This document shows, piece by piece, positions 1 to 9,675 of a DNA stretch of 64,000 nucleotides (positions are counted from its first letter, which is position 1; the number at the start of each line of letters is the position of its first letter). The stretch spans positions 24,505,896 through 24,569,895 of the forward strand of contig NC_067206.1 in NCBI RefSeq assembly GCF_026262505.1. The letters run 5' to 3'. A program made the translations under genes and the position numbers. Source of the DNA: Trichomonas vaginalis G3 (lineage: Eukaryota; Parabasalia; Trichomonadida; Trichomonadidae). The notes below the pieces were generated by a model. It did not search any database and was not told the DNA's origin. It was given only the letters and a program-made list of their open reading frames with translations.

Positions 1-1
1 G

Positions 2-1307
2 ACAAAAATACAAGCGGATGAAGATAGTTCAAATGAAGCTTTAACAAATGCTGACTTTAAGAACGCCTTCGAAGCTCTTCATAGTAAGGTGAAACAAGTG
101 AACGACTTCTCATCTGGAAAGAAACTGAAGTCTGAAGGTTTCGACAAAGAGTTAAGAGAAGTAGCACAAAATATGACGAAAATAACAGATGCAGCAACGA
201 GACAGGCAGTTCAAAGTGCCTATGACGCCGTTAGAGCAACTGTTGTGGAAAGTCAAGAAAAAGAGTTACAACAGACCAAAACAGACCTAGTAAATGCTTT
301 CTTAAGAACGAAAAGTCAGGTAGGACATTATGCTGCAGATGGAACATATGTGCCAGCTGGTGGAACTTATATACCACCAAACCCTCCAAGAGAAGCACCT
401 GCACCAGGACTACCTAGAACATTTACATCGTCACATGGACACAGACACAGGCATGCACCAAAACCAACACAACAACCAACACAACAACCAACACAACAAC
501 CCACAACAACCAACACAACAACCAACAGTTCAAAACCCTGCACAACAACAACCACAAACAGAGCAAGGACATAAAAGAAGTAGAGAACAAGGAAACCAAG
601 AATTCTTAAAAATGCTTAAAGAAGAGTGTGGTTTCCCAGATACTGTTGACTTTAGTGACAGATATAAAGAAGCTATTAGAAAGTTCAAGGATGGAAATAC
701 TGACCCGAACCTATTTAGCTTTATGACTCAGCACCAAATGGGATATAATTTCAAACCTGGAAAATACAAGCTCGCTAAGGGATATGATTTAATAGCATAT
801 CATCCAAATGACATGAACGAATTTACTCCGAGATATTTGATGTCAGAGCTAAATGACAATACAACTTTCGTCATGAAACGCGTAAAAAATAGAGACGGAA
901 CGAAAGAAGAAAGGCTTATGAATGCGGATGACGTAGATAGGGAAATTGTTGAAAACGGTCTCGGAATATATGAAATGCCAGCAGATGAGGTACAAGAAAC
1001 TCCACAGGAAGAACTAGTTCAGATACAACCAGACATGGAAGAAATAGTTCGCACAACACAACAGCTAGAAGAGCCTGAAGGAAACGAACAAGTCACTCCT
1101 TTGGAAACTAACTTCACAGAACTAGATGAAGATTTGGAACAGCCGAAAAATCTTGACCCTCAACAAGAGCATGAGGTGAATATGGAATCTTTCCAAGAGT
1201 CTAAGAAAGATTCGGCTGACATAGTAGAAGAATATCGAAAAATGTTTGCCGACATACAAAAGACTCCAACACCAGATGAAATATTCAGCATAGAATGGAA
1301 GAACTGA
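2..1307 (+). pseudogene. Putative virion protein with Gln/Pro/Thr repeat, partial and frameshifted
   Basis: The reading frame is open from the window edge, so the start lies upstream. The first part (to about 470) is charged and helical. A tandem CAACAACCAACA tract at about 465-535 encodes QQPT repeats. The frame changes inside this tract: the upstream frame dies at 574, while the frame one base over continues to the stop at 1307. The downstream part is acidic and begins near 'GHKRSREQGNQEFLKML'. I do not recognise the family. Its place upstream of the capsid gene suggests a structural or assembly protein (inference). Slippage in the tandem repeat is the simplest cause of the frameshift. Confidence 0.55.
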
Positions 1308-1312
1308 AAAAA

Positions 1313-2401
1313 ATGTACACAAATACAACAACCCTTTTTACTTACGAGCATTTAACGTTCAATCTTCGGATGAACTCGGTGAAAATAAAAGGTTAAATTT
1401 CAAGAAAACATATAGAAATGAAACATTGTTTAAAGTTCATTCAGAACCTAACCAAGATGGAAACAAACCTACTTTTGTTTCTGCAGACGATGGAACTACA
1501 ATGAGATGGGGTCATAAAGCTAACTCGGATAGGTGGTTCATAAACTTACAACCACAATTCCAAGAAGTTGTAGACGCAATGGAAGTCAATGGTGAACCAG
1601 ATATAGCTGGTATTTTCAGCGCGGCTTTAATGCCATTGAAAGATATGAAAGATGCAGATATTTTGAACCAGTATGAAATGAACATGGCTGATGGAAATAT
1701 AACACCTGACGTTCTAGAACATTTATCTCAAAGAACTACACAGAACCATAAAGATGGTATATTTGGTGAAGAGTTTAGAAAGAAAGTTAGGGAGAGCGAA
1801 GGAAGAGAACCTATTGTACATGACCTTGCAAACGAAAGTTTACAAAATGTCATAAAAACTTACTTTGCAGACAATGAACTGAGAAGGGATGAATATTTAA
1901 GAAAACTCAAATGGACAGTACCAAATGAAATGTTAGTATTGAAAAACATGTTCCTTGACAAAATAAAACCAACTACAGAAATAAACGACGCAAGACTGAA
2001 AGATTGGGTAGAAGCTTTCCCATTCACAAAAGATATAGTTGGTAACATGGAAAGAAAACCAGAATGGCTACAAAAACATATATTTGGAAACGAGCTTATT
2101 CCATATGGACAGGCACTGTTTGAAGAGCTTGAACCGGAAACTCAGGACAGAGTCATGCAAACAATAAGCGACGACTCAAATACAAACTATGACAAACTCT
2201 TTCTAGGATATAGGTTACCTGAGATGGGCGACCAGAGCCAAAAGGCAAAAAGGACATGGAAAATTTGCAACATAACTAGATGAACATAATGCAAAGATGC
2301 AACAACTTCAAGCAGAGGGCAATGAAGGAAAAAGAAGAGTTAAAAACTCAGTCAGGAAGAAAGTAAAGCTTGGTCGGAGTGGGTTCTATTATGACATATA
2401 A
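1313..2401 (+). pseudogene. Uncharacterised Maverick protein upstream of capsid, two frameshifts
   Basis: A likely start is the ATG at 1313, but its frame closes within 90 bases. The neighbouring frame is open from there through the long segment that closes at 2283, so a one-base shift sits at the ACCCTTTTTAC run (about 1331-1341). A second shift near 2270-2280 is suggested because another frame continues with a basic, Gln-rich stretch ('KMQQLQAEGNEGKRR') to a stop at 2401. The long middle part (about 285 residues) is mixed helical with no motif I recognise. It lies directly before the capsid gene on the same strand. Probably a virion or assembly protein, by position only. Confidence 0.5.
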
Positions 2402-2433
2402 ATCCAACTATTCTATATTTTTACTCATATGAA

Positions 2434-4052
2434 ATGTACGCCGCTCAGAATATAACGCCAACAGTTTTGGATGCTATGAATGGAAATGTTTCCGAATGGT
2501 ATAACGAATGCGACAATGCCATTAGAAGGTCAGAAATAGTTCCTGGAACTTACGAATATACAACTGCTGTTTCTTATGGAAACGTAGGTGAGTTTGGAGA
2601 AGGTTCTTCAACAACAGTAGATATTGCTTGCGACAGGTTTCATATAATTTCTATTGACAACTCTTTCTTATACGTGGAACAAGACATTGAAATAAAACCT
2701 TCTGCCAAGTTGTCTGACAAGAAAGGTTGCAATGGAATTTTCTATGTCGGATACCAATATGCTCCAGAAGTTTTCATGGGATATAAGATATATTCTAACT
2801 CTGACTTAGTTCAAACAGTAACATGGGCAAACTATGAATGGTTCGCTTTGAGAAACTCAGTACAACCACAAGCTAGAGAACAAACAGACCAGTATGCAAC
2901 TATTGAGAAAATAAGAAGACTTGACCCTAACGTTCCAGGAGTTTATGTTAACCTTTCTGGTTCAGATGGAAATGCTGTCACTAAAGTAAAACTGAAACTT
3001 AGAGTTCCTTTGTCATCTTTCCTCATCTTCAGGTTTTTAAGATACTTGCCAAACTGGGCAGGAAAAATTTCTATCGAACTTACTCCAAGCAAAAATAACT
3101 TAGTCATTGCACCAACACAAGACCCATTCACTCTTACAGAAGTAGTGGGAACAAATAAAATGTCATTCGCCGACTTTTGCAAAAACAAAGTTGACTTAGA
3201 CTTTGGTTTCTCAAACCTCAACACTGAAGTAAACTATTATTTCAATGCTGCTGGAGATGCTTGGGACCCAGTTAAGTTCACATGCGAAAAGTTTGAATGC
3301 AAGAGAATAGAAAGCAGACTTGCAGTCTATATGTTGGACCCAGATATTTCAAATGCTTTAGCTGCCAAATATATTGCAGTTCCACTTATGTTCCCTATAC
3401 ACCAAATATCTGTCAAAGACTTTGCAGGTGAAGTTGGAAACCAAAGTGCTGACCAGGTGCAAGAACAGATATTGCCTTAACAACTGCAATGAAACATGCA
3501 GATACTCTGTTTGTACTGTTCAGACGAACTATAAATGACTATTCTTGTTTCTACAACCCCGGTATAAAATATCATATAAACATAGATGGCAAATATTATC
3601 CAAGAGAAGAATATTCCACAGTTGAGGATATGAGGTCATACAACTTGACATTAGATGCTATGAACTTTAACAACAACTTCACAACAACCATTAACCCTGA
3701 AATGCAAAGTTCTATTATGCCATATGTGAAAGTATGGACCCATACAGGAGCTCAAAAAACTCAATATACAAATGGAGACCGTTCAAACTTTTGGCTTGGC
3801 ATTCCATTTGCTGACTCAGAAGACTTTATGGGTGGTATTTCAACTGTTGGTACAGTTCAAATACAATATACTGGTGACAGAGACGGTCCAGATGAATTGA
3901 AAGCAAAGAAGTTTACAAAACCAATAGCACTTTTCACGGAAGATGCTCTTTTGAAGATTCGTTCGATGAAACCTGCTGGGGCTCCTCAGATTGGCATAAA
4001 CGACAGCTTCCATCGAGCAGATTTTGGCAGCAGGTCAGTAAGTTGTTCTTGA
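2434..4052 (+). pseudogene. Major capsid protein (double jelly-roll type), one frameshift
   Basis: The start ATG at 2434 opens a 348-codon frame. The strand then stays open in another frame to 4052 (about 540 codons in all); the switch falls at about 3450-3462, just before the TAA at 3478. Segments such as 'FLIFRFLRYLPNWAGKISIE' and 'SIDNSFLYVEQDIEIKPS' are beta-rich and match what I expect of trichomonad Polinton hexon-like proteins; length and position agree. It would form the pseudo-hexameric capsomers of an icosahedral particle. The last 67 bases overlap the end of a convergent gene on the minus strand, which may mean the true C-terminus has also been disturbed. Family assignment is from residue pattern, not from a search. 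Confidence 0.65.
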
Positions 4053-4353
4053 ACTGACTTCTCTCCGTCAAATATTGACAGTACGCCAGTTTTGACATAA
4101 TATTGTATTATAAACTTACCTTTAGAAATATCTGTAAGTTTTGTTGTTATATTTTGTCTGCTTCAAGAACTTTCACCATTTCAGTTATACCAACTTTCTT
4201 TGCTTTATGAAAATATTTTGGTTCAGCAAAGACTGCTATTCTATAACATTTTCCATTGTTTGTATAAAGAACTATTCTGTCAATGTATTTGTATTGTTTG
4301 TGTGTGTAAACTTTGTTCTGCTTCAATTCGAAGAGATACTCGAATACGTCCAT
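3986..4353 (-). pseudogene. Small Maverick protein on the minus strand, frameshifted
   Basis: Reading the minus strand from the ATG at 4353 gives a convincing N-terminus (begins MDVFEYLFELKQNK) that closes at 4147. One base over, the frame continues sensibly ('GKFIIQYYVKTGVLSIFDG') to a TGA at 3986, so a single shift at the AACAACAAAAC run near 4141-4147 splits an approximately 120-residue protein. The start is 17 bp from the divergent start at 4371, sharing one palindromic A/T start element. This favours the minus-strand reading over the plus-strand extension of the neighbouring gene. Function unknown. Confidence 0.5.
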
Positions 4354-4370
4354 CTTTTTATTCTAAGTAA
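4354..4370. promoter_or_regulatory. Shared divergent start element
   Basis: Seventeen bases, CTTTTTATTCTAAGTAAA-like, separate two outward-facing ATGs (4353 minus, 4371 plus). The T-run with TTTTTAT on one side and AGTAAAA on the other fits the TTTTAY...RTAAAA pattern seen before many genes of both elements. Confidence 0.45.
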
Positions 4371-4860
4371 AATGTCATTTCCGAAAAATAGAAGCGTAAG
4401 TGTTTCAAAAGGTTTAATGGCGATGGCAGATGTGAAGTTAAATTCACCAACTCAAACAAACAGTCAAAGTGTTGTTGTCAATGTCAAAGAAAGAGATGTT
4501 GAAGTGGGGAAACCATACGAAGACGAAGATGGTATAACAATAGTTCCTGTAAAAGAACAACCAACATACCCTGAAGTTAGCAGAGACTTAAGTTCTGTTG
4601 CAGATATTCGAAACGACTACCAACAACTTAAAGACAAACTTAAAACTCAGGAGAAGATTTGTCAGGCTTTGGGTATAATGTTAAACTTGGTTGAGCACAA
4701 CCCTGTAAAAGTGAACTCATATGTCATCGCACCTCATGAAATTTTGAAAGAACTATTGAAACTTTTGACAGAGGCAGACGATATAAACATCAAAGAAATA
4801 GAACCCGACATGCTTGCTGTGGTGTTTCATATAATGTCATTGACAAGATATACGTTATGA
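4371..4860 (+). CDS. Uncharacterised Maverick protein, possible short C-terminal frameshift
   Basis: The start is placed at the ATG at 4371 rather than any upstream ATG, because the start element sits directly before it and the upstream sequence belongs to a minus-strand gene. The product is 162-163 residues: a polar N-terminus, an acidic middle ('VEVGKPYEDEDG') and a helical C-terminal half ('LKTQEKICQALGIMLNLVE'). At the stop (4858-4860) another frame continues for about 30 codons to about 4953 with a plausible ending, so the original protein may have been longer. It sits between capsid and penton genes, so a virion role is possible but unproven. Confidence 0.55.
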
Positions 4861-4956
4861 AAGGAGGTGAAACGTTGAACTTAAAGTATAGTTTCCCAGA
4901 CGTCATAAAAATATTTGACGACCACAACATTTCATTAAAATTTACTTGCTAAGTAA

Positions 4957-5760
4957 ATGGCAGAAGACATAGTGGTTTATACTATTACGACTAAAAACCC
5001 TGAGTCATATAATTCTATAACAACAAACTTACAAAGTCCTCAAGGACGATATTGTAAACTGACCTTAAACACGATGACGACTAAAGCCTTTTTGCTCTTT
5101 TGACACCAGAAGACTTTGTTGTTGTGAATGGTAAAAATACTTCTTTGAAGATACTTACTCAGATATACCACCAACAGGTTTTGTTGACTTATTTAATACT
5201 TTAAGGACGGATGTAACATGTGCTGCAACTAGAGCAGGTTTCATTATGTTTGGATGTCCGACTGAGTTAGTATAAACGATATGAGCTATAATACAAAACT
5301 TATATCTGGTTTTTACTACCAACAGTTTCCTATAACAGGAAAAGGTGTCATACAAGGAATGTCTGTTCCATTGACTTTAAGTACACCTATTTTATATATT
5401 GTTTCAAACTTAGGTTCAAAGTGTTATTCGAATGTCGACAGAAACTACTATGACCAAAAGATACTCATGCGTATAAACAACACTTTCTCTGCTGGTTTGC
5501 CTATTGTTCATTCGAATGCAGAATTTTCAACCTTAGTGAACTCAAACACTTTGGCAAGTATAACGTTGACATTAGTCGACGCAAACTTTGTTCCTGTAAA
5601 ACTTTTATGTCCTATGTATTTGTCAATGACGGCAGAAAGTTTCGAATTGGAAGATGCAACTGGTGAAAGTATTGTATTACAAGAACAACTTCAACAACAA
5701 ATAGCTCAAGAACAACAAATGCAACAAATGGAACAAATGCAACAACAAAGTCAAGAATAA
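4957..5760 (+). pseudogene. Penton-like minor capsid protein, multiply frameshifted
   Basis: The gene starts at 4957 directly after a TTTACTT-GCT-AAGTAAA inverted repeat. The first frame closes at 5104, other frames cover 5100-5280, and the last 160 codons (5281-5760) are open. The C-terminal part is beta-rich ('ASITLTLVDANFVPVKLLCP'), as in single jelly-roll penton proteins of Polintons, and ends in a Gln/Met/Glu tail. At about 267 residues the overall span fits a minor capsid protein that would occupy the vertices. At least two shifts are needed, so this copy is inactive unless the breaks are sequencing errors. The family call rests on position and beta pattern. Confidence 0.5.
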
Positions 5761-5788
5761 AAAAATATTTTTTTTTATTTTTATAAAA

Positions 5789-7020
5789 ATGTACAGAATA
5801 GATGTTTCAGATTTTTATGACTTCCAAGCGTTCAGAAATATGTGTCCATTTAGAGACTATAACAAAGCAGTCGAGAACTTGAAACGTTTAGTCATTTATG
5901 TTGACTCTGCCCCAGAATGTTATGTTATGAAAGAATGGGATGTTGTCTTTAACAAACCAAGAGCAACCATAGTTTCAGAACAAGAATGTAGACAGAAACT
6001 TAAGAAAATAAAAGTCGTACAGGTTGGCATGAAGATGTTAGATGCTTGGGATATTTTATTGTCGAAGTTAGAAGATTTTTCAGTTCGTGGTATAAAGTTC
6101 TATACACCTTCTCCAAACTTCTATTCTATCTTCACTGGATATAAATACGAACAAGTAGAATGGAAAGAAAATATTATAGAAGCTTGGTTAGACCATGTCA
6201 AAGAAATTATATGCAATGGAAACGAAAGAGTCTATGAGTATATCTTATGTTGGTTTGCAAACATCTTACAACATCCAAGTGCTAAAAATGAAACTGCTCT
6301 CATTATAATTGGAAAACAAGGAACTGGTAAGAATACTTTCTTTACAGATATTTTGTGCAAACTGTTAGAGGGCTATTCGAATCCGAATATGACAAACTTA
6401 GAAAACATCTGCGGTAAATTTAACTCTTCAATAGAGAATATGAAACTTATAGTATGTAACGAACTTCAAAGTATAGATACAACAAAAGTTTTGAACTCAG
6501 ATGCTTTGAAGAGTCTTATAACAGACAAAGTTGGAGTTGTTGAAAGAAAATATAAAGACCAAAGAGTTTGTGAAAATTTGCAAACTTCATTATGGTTTCA
6601 AACAATGCTGTTCCGATGAAGTTAGAAAGTTCTGACAGAAGATATGTAGTTGTCAGAACGTCAGATTCTCATATGCAAGATACAGAATATTTTGACGACT
6701 TAGCAGAAACTTTGACACCTAACTTTTACAACCACTTGTTCTCATATTTCATGACATTAGATATTTCAAAGTTCAATCCAAGACAAATTCCACATACCGA
6801 AGAGAGACAAACATTGTTAGAAGCAAACAAGAGTGTATATGAACTGTTCATAGATGAAACTGACTTTGAGTGTTTAGATGAAAGGTCATTGTACGATTAT
6901 AAACAATATTGTCAAGAGTATGGTTATATGACAGCGTCTAAACGAACATTCTTGGCAAATGTCAAAAATCTTTTAGATGTTCAGAATGGTGTATATACAA
7001 AGAAAAATTTTTCTGAGTAA
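5789..7020 (+). pseudogene. SF3 helicase (primase-helicase C-terminal type), one frameshift
   Basis: The first 270 codons contain a Walker A motif 'GKQGTGKNTF' and a Walker B-like 'MKLIVCNELQ'. The following frame, overlapping from about 6575, carries motif C and the arginine finger ('VSNNAVPMKLESSDRRY'). Together they form one superfamily 3 helicase split by a shift at about 6572-6583 in a GAAAATTTG run. SF3 helicases unwind DNA during replication of nucleocytoplasmic viruses and Polinton-like elements. The N-terminal 150 residues have no primase motif that I can see. The start lies directly after the TTTTTAT-TTTT-ATAAAAATG start element, and an AT-only spacer follows the stop before the HNH gene. 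Confidence 0.75.
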
Positions 7021-7054
7021 ATTTTAAAAAAAATATTTTTTTATTTTATTTGAA

Positions 7055-7639
7055 ATGTACGCTGAGTTTGTTGGAGAAGACCGTTGGGAAACTTGTTTGT
7101 TAGATGAGAAATATGAAATTCACTGTTGTGAGTCATTTGAAGTCAGAAACAAAAAGACAAAAAGAGTTTTAAGCGAATGGGAGCGAAATGACGGATATAC
7201 TACTATGAAGATGAGTGGAAAACACTATTTTAAACATATTGTCATTGCAACTCATTTTATACCGAACCCTAACAATCTACCTCTTGTAGACCATATAAAC
7301 CATATAAGAAACGACAATAGACTTGAGAACTTGCGTTGGGTCACATGTTCTGAAAACAATAAGAACATAGGCAAATTTCGAGATATTGTATTCGAATTTG
7401 TCGACGAACTAGAAGATGAAGCAATTGAAATTACAGACTATGGTAAGCATACGTTTGAGTTTTACTACTACAGCGAAGAACAAGACTCTTTCTACTTTTA
7501 TACCGGCGTAAACTATAGGAAATTACAAGTATATTTTACTAAGACGGGCTATGCTCATGTAAACGCTAGAGATACAGATGGAAAAAACGTTCGAATACTT
7601 CTTAACAAATTCAAGAAGCTATATGGCATACCATTTTAA
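7055..7639 (+). CDS. HNH endonuclease-like protein
   Basis: This 194-residue protein has a clear HNH-type core at about residues 70-110: 'ATHFIPNPNNLPLVDHINHI' followed by 'DNRLENLRWVTCSENNKN'. This is the DH...N...LRW...N form common in phage and giant-virus HNH proteins that follow a NUMOD-like domain. The N-terminal 65 residues look like the usual leading beta domain. The C-terminal 80 residues are aromatic-rich and repeat the style of the first domain. It would act as a DNA-nicking or cutting enzyme, perhaps a homing-type nuclease or an accessory replication nuclease (inference). It is intact and sits between the helicase and a small acidic-tailed protein. Confidence 0.7.
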   Translation: MYAEFVGEDRWETCLLDEKYEIHCCESFEVRNKKTKRVLSEWERNDGYTTMKMSGKHYFKHIVIATHFIPNPNNLPLVDHINHIRNDNRLENLRWVTCSENNKNIGKFRDIVFEFVDELEDEAIEITDYGKHTFEFYYYSEEQDSFYFYTGVNYRKLQVYFTKTGYAHVNARDTDGKNVRILLNKFKKLYGIPF

Positions 7640-7680
7640 AACGTTTTTAAAAAAAAATATTTTTTTATCCGATAGAAAAG

Positions 7681-8100
7681 ATGACGAAATATATTTCAGT
7701 AAATAAGTACATGACAGAAGTCAAAGAAGAACTAGACCCATTCGCTTATTTGAATGTTTACTTCTACCATTTTGAAAAGTCTTCATTTGACAAAGTTTGG
7801 AACATCGAACCAGTTAAGTTTGCTATTGTGACTAAAAATGGTGCGAAATTTGAAGACTTAGACATAGAAGGTTTGTTAGCAGTCAAAGAAAATTTTGACA
7901 GAAGGTTCTCAAACCTTAAAGAAGGCAAAGCATACAAACTTGTTATACCTTATGAACCAAAGAAAGCAGACGACTATGAATATTATGAGTCTAAGATAGT
8001 TGAAGTTCAAGGTAAGTTGGGTAAAAAGATTTTAGAGTCTAAGCCAGTGTTTGCTCCTAAAGAGGAAGAGAACATTGACATTGACCCAGAAATGTTCTAA
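7681..8100 (+). CDS. Small acidic-tailed protein, possible ssDNA-binding protein
   Basis: This 139-residue protein starts after a T-run/ATCC/GATAGAAAA element. The body is mixed beta and charged residues ('DRRFSNLKEGKAYKLVIP'). The C-terminus is a short acidic tip ending in an aromatic ('EEENIDIDPEMF'), the layout of ssDNA-binding proteins that recruit replication factors through an acidic tail. It lies in the replication cluster after the helicase and HNH genes. The SSB idea is inference from shape and context only; no OB-fold signature can be shown by eye. It could equally be an unrelated small virion or regulatory protein. Confidence 0.5.
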   Translation: MTKYISVNKYMTEVKEELDPFAYLNVYFYHFEKSSFDKVWNIEPVKFAIVTKNGAKFEDLDIEGLLAVKENFDRRFSNLKEGKAYKLVIPYEPKKADDYEYYESKIVEVQGKLGKKILESKPVFAPKEEENIDIDPEMF

Positions 8101-8116
8101 AAATAAAATTTTATTT

Positions 8117-8587
8117 TTACATGTCAAATTTCTTTTTCTCTGGAACTGGCTCTGGTTCTTTCTTCTCTTCTTCTACTTTCTTTTCTTCTACTTTCTTTTC
8201 TTTCTTTTCTCTCTTCTTCTTCTTCTCTGGTGGAGTTATGTCAAATTTGGCGCAACCATATTTATGTAAAAGTTCTTTGTCCTTTAATAGCTCATCTATT
8301 CTGTTTTCTATTTCATCTTCAAGAACAGCGCATGTGCCTTCTTTGCATTCTAAGAACTTTTGTTGGACTTCATCTTTCCAATCGGCGTCATCTCTGTCAA
8401 CAAGTCTGTCATTGACAAATTTTAAGACTGCTCTTTGTAATGTTTTATGGTTCTTGTCATATTCCCAGAAACAGAACTTTAGAACAAATTCACCTTTCTT
8501 GTTTACACTATGTAAGATTTTATGGTCGACAGAAGTTTTAGAGTCAAAAAGCTTGTCTCGAATATAGATAGCGAAATCGCTAGACAT
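8117..8587 (-). CDS. Uncharacterised Maverick protein with Lys/Glu-rich tail
   Basis: This 156-residue protein is read on the minus strand. The first 110 residues are mixed ('GEFVLKFCFWEYDKNHKTLQ') and the last 45 are a KKE/EKK/VEEKK tail. The plus-strand frame over the same bases is Ser/Phe low complexity, as expected of a shadow. The start at 8587 faces the ATPase start 36 bp away across a shared A/T start element, and the stop is 17 bp from the convergent stop at 8100. Function unknown; the charged tail suggests nucleic-acid or protein binding. Confidence 0.6.
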   Translation of the reverse strand: MSSDFAIYIRDKLFDSKTSVDHKILHSVNKKGEFVLKFCFWEYDKNHKTLQRAVLKFVNDRLVDRDDADWKDEVQQKFLECKEGTCAVLEDEIENRIDELLKDKELLHKYGCAKFDITPPEKKKKREKKEKKVEEKKVEEEKKEPEPVPEKKKFDM

Positions 8588-8623
8588 TTTCTAAAAGATA
8601 AAAATTTTAATTTTTCTAAAAAT
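8588..8623. promoter_or_regulatory. Shared divergent start element
   Basis: A 36-bp A/T-only spacer separates the outward-facing ATGs at 8587 (minus) and 8624 (plus). It contains AAAAATTTTAATTTTTCTAAA, with symmetric T-runs facing both genes, and no other open frame uses it. Confidence 0.4.
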
Positions 8624-9496
8624 ATGTTAGAAAAAAAGTTTGCTGACATTGACAAGAAATTTGAGAATGTTTTGAAGAAGAACAAGAGGAAGTTAGAAAA
8701 TGCTCAGATAAAACCTATACATGACAAGTTCTTATTTGCTCAGAATGGTATAACAGGTCTAATTGCACCACCTGGGTCGGGTAAGACTTTCACTTATCTT
8801 AAAATGGCTGCACAACAACAAGAACTAGATGAGAAGAACCCATTCTATGAGTTAGTAGTCATTTGTAGTACTTCTGGTCAATTTGACCAAACCGTAAATT
8901 CGTTCAAAGATATTATAAAAAAGTCTAAGTTAGTATGTATAAAAGACTCTGAGTTGTTAGATTGGATAAAGAAGTACCAAAGAAGAGTTTTGAAGTACAA
9001 TGCTATAAATGAGTATGTCAATTCGAAGTTTAAAGACCCAAATGAGGAAATGCAGAGAATATTAGAGAAGAAACACTTCAGAAACAAACAGAAAGAGATA
9101 GAATACATTTCGAAGAAATTGCAATCTTACGATTGGAAGACTTACCCTCATAGATGTCTTCTTATCTTAGATGACTTTGCTTCTCATCCTTTGTTAAAGA
9201 ACAGAGAACAAGACATGTGTCGAATTCTTAAGAAGCTCAGACACTTTAACATCTCAGTTGTCATTTGTGTACAGACAGCAAAGAGTTTAAGTAAGGATGT
9301 AAAGAGAATACTTACTGATATCATACTTTTCCCTGGATTGTCCGAAGACGATTTCATGGAACTTATGAAAGAGTCCATGGCAGGTAAGTTTGACAGACAT
9401 GAACTATGGGAGAAGTACAAAGTCATACAAGACCCTCATACTTCTTTCAGAATTCACATCTACGCGAACAAAGTTCAAATTGTAAAAAGTCAATAA
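8624..9496 (+). CDS. Genome-packaging ATPase (FtsK/HerA, A32-like)
   Basis: The start is taken at 8624, just inside an open frame that extends further upstream, because the upstream part overlaps the divergent gene. The 290-residue product has Walker A 'GLIAPPGSGKTF' near residue 45 and Walker B 'CLLILDDFAS' near residue 185. It also has the conserved downstream Gln segment 'ISVVICVQTAKSLSKDVKR', the layout of A32-like packaging ATPases of Polintons, virophages and NCLDV. It would pump element DNA into the capsid. The frame is intact, unlike the capsid genes. A terminal-repeat-like block begins at the stop codon. Confidence 0.8.
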   Translation: MLEKKFADIDKKFENVLKKNKRKLENAQIKPIHDKFLFAQNGITGLIAPPGSGKTFTYLKMAAQQQELDEKNPFYELVVICSTSGQFDQTVNSFKDIIKKSKLVCIKDSELLDWIKKYQRRVLKYNAINEYVNSKFKDPNEEMQRILEKKHFRNKQKEIEYISKKLQSYDWKTYPHRCLLILDDFASHPLLKNREQDMCRILKKLRHFNISVVICVQTAKSLSKDVKRILTDIILFPGLSEDDFMELMKESMAGKFDRHELWEKYKVIQDPHTSFRIHIYANKVQIVKSQ

Positions 9497-9590
9497 AAAT
9501 AATGTTTAGGGTAGAAGGTTAGATATACCCTCTTTTCTACCCTCTTTTCTACCCCAGTTATTTTATAAGCGTTTTACATGGTAAACGTTA
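9493..9590. repeat. Solo copy of unit terminus plus gene 3' end
   Basis: AATGTTTAGGGTAGAAGG followed by GTTAGATATACCC, TCTTTTCTACCC units and CAGTTATTTTATAAGCG. The same approximately 95 bases recur at 9668-9763, where they form the left end of a complete single-gene unit including the last codons of its gene. This copy therefore looks like the remnant of another insertion or a tandem duplication of the end. The 9591-9667 spacer holds no gene. Confidence 0.6.
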
Positions 9591-9675
9591 TTTTTAAAAT
9601 TTTGTGAAAACTCAACGGTTTGACACATGCCCTAAAAATTATTTTACTCAGAATTTTACTCAGAATTCAATAAAA

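Noticed and set aside
4141-4370. N-terminal extension of the gene at 4371
   Set aside because: The extension is Phe/Cys/Val-rich, antisense to a better minus-strand frame, and the start element lies directly before 4371.
8121-8567. Plus-strand Ser/Phe-rich frame
   Set aside because: It is the mirror of the Lys/Glu tail of the minus-strand gene; composition and lack of a start element argue against it.
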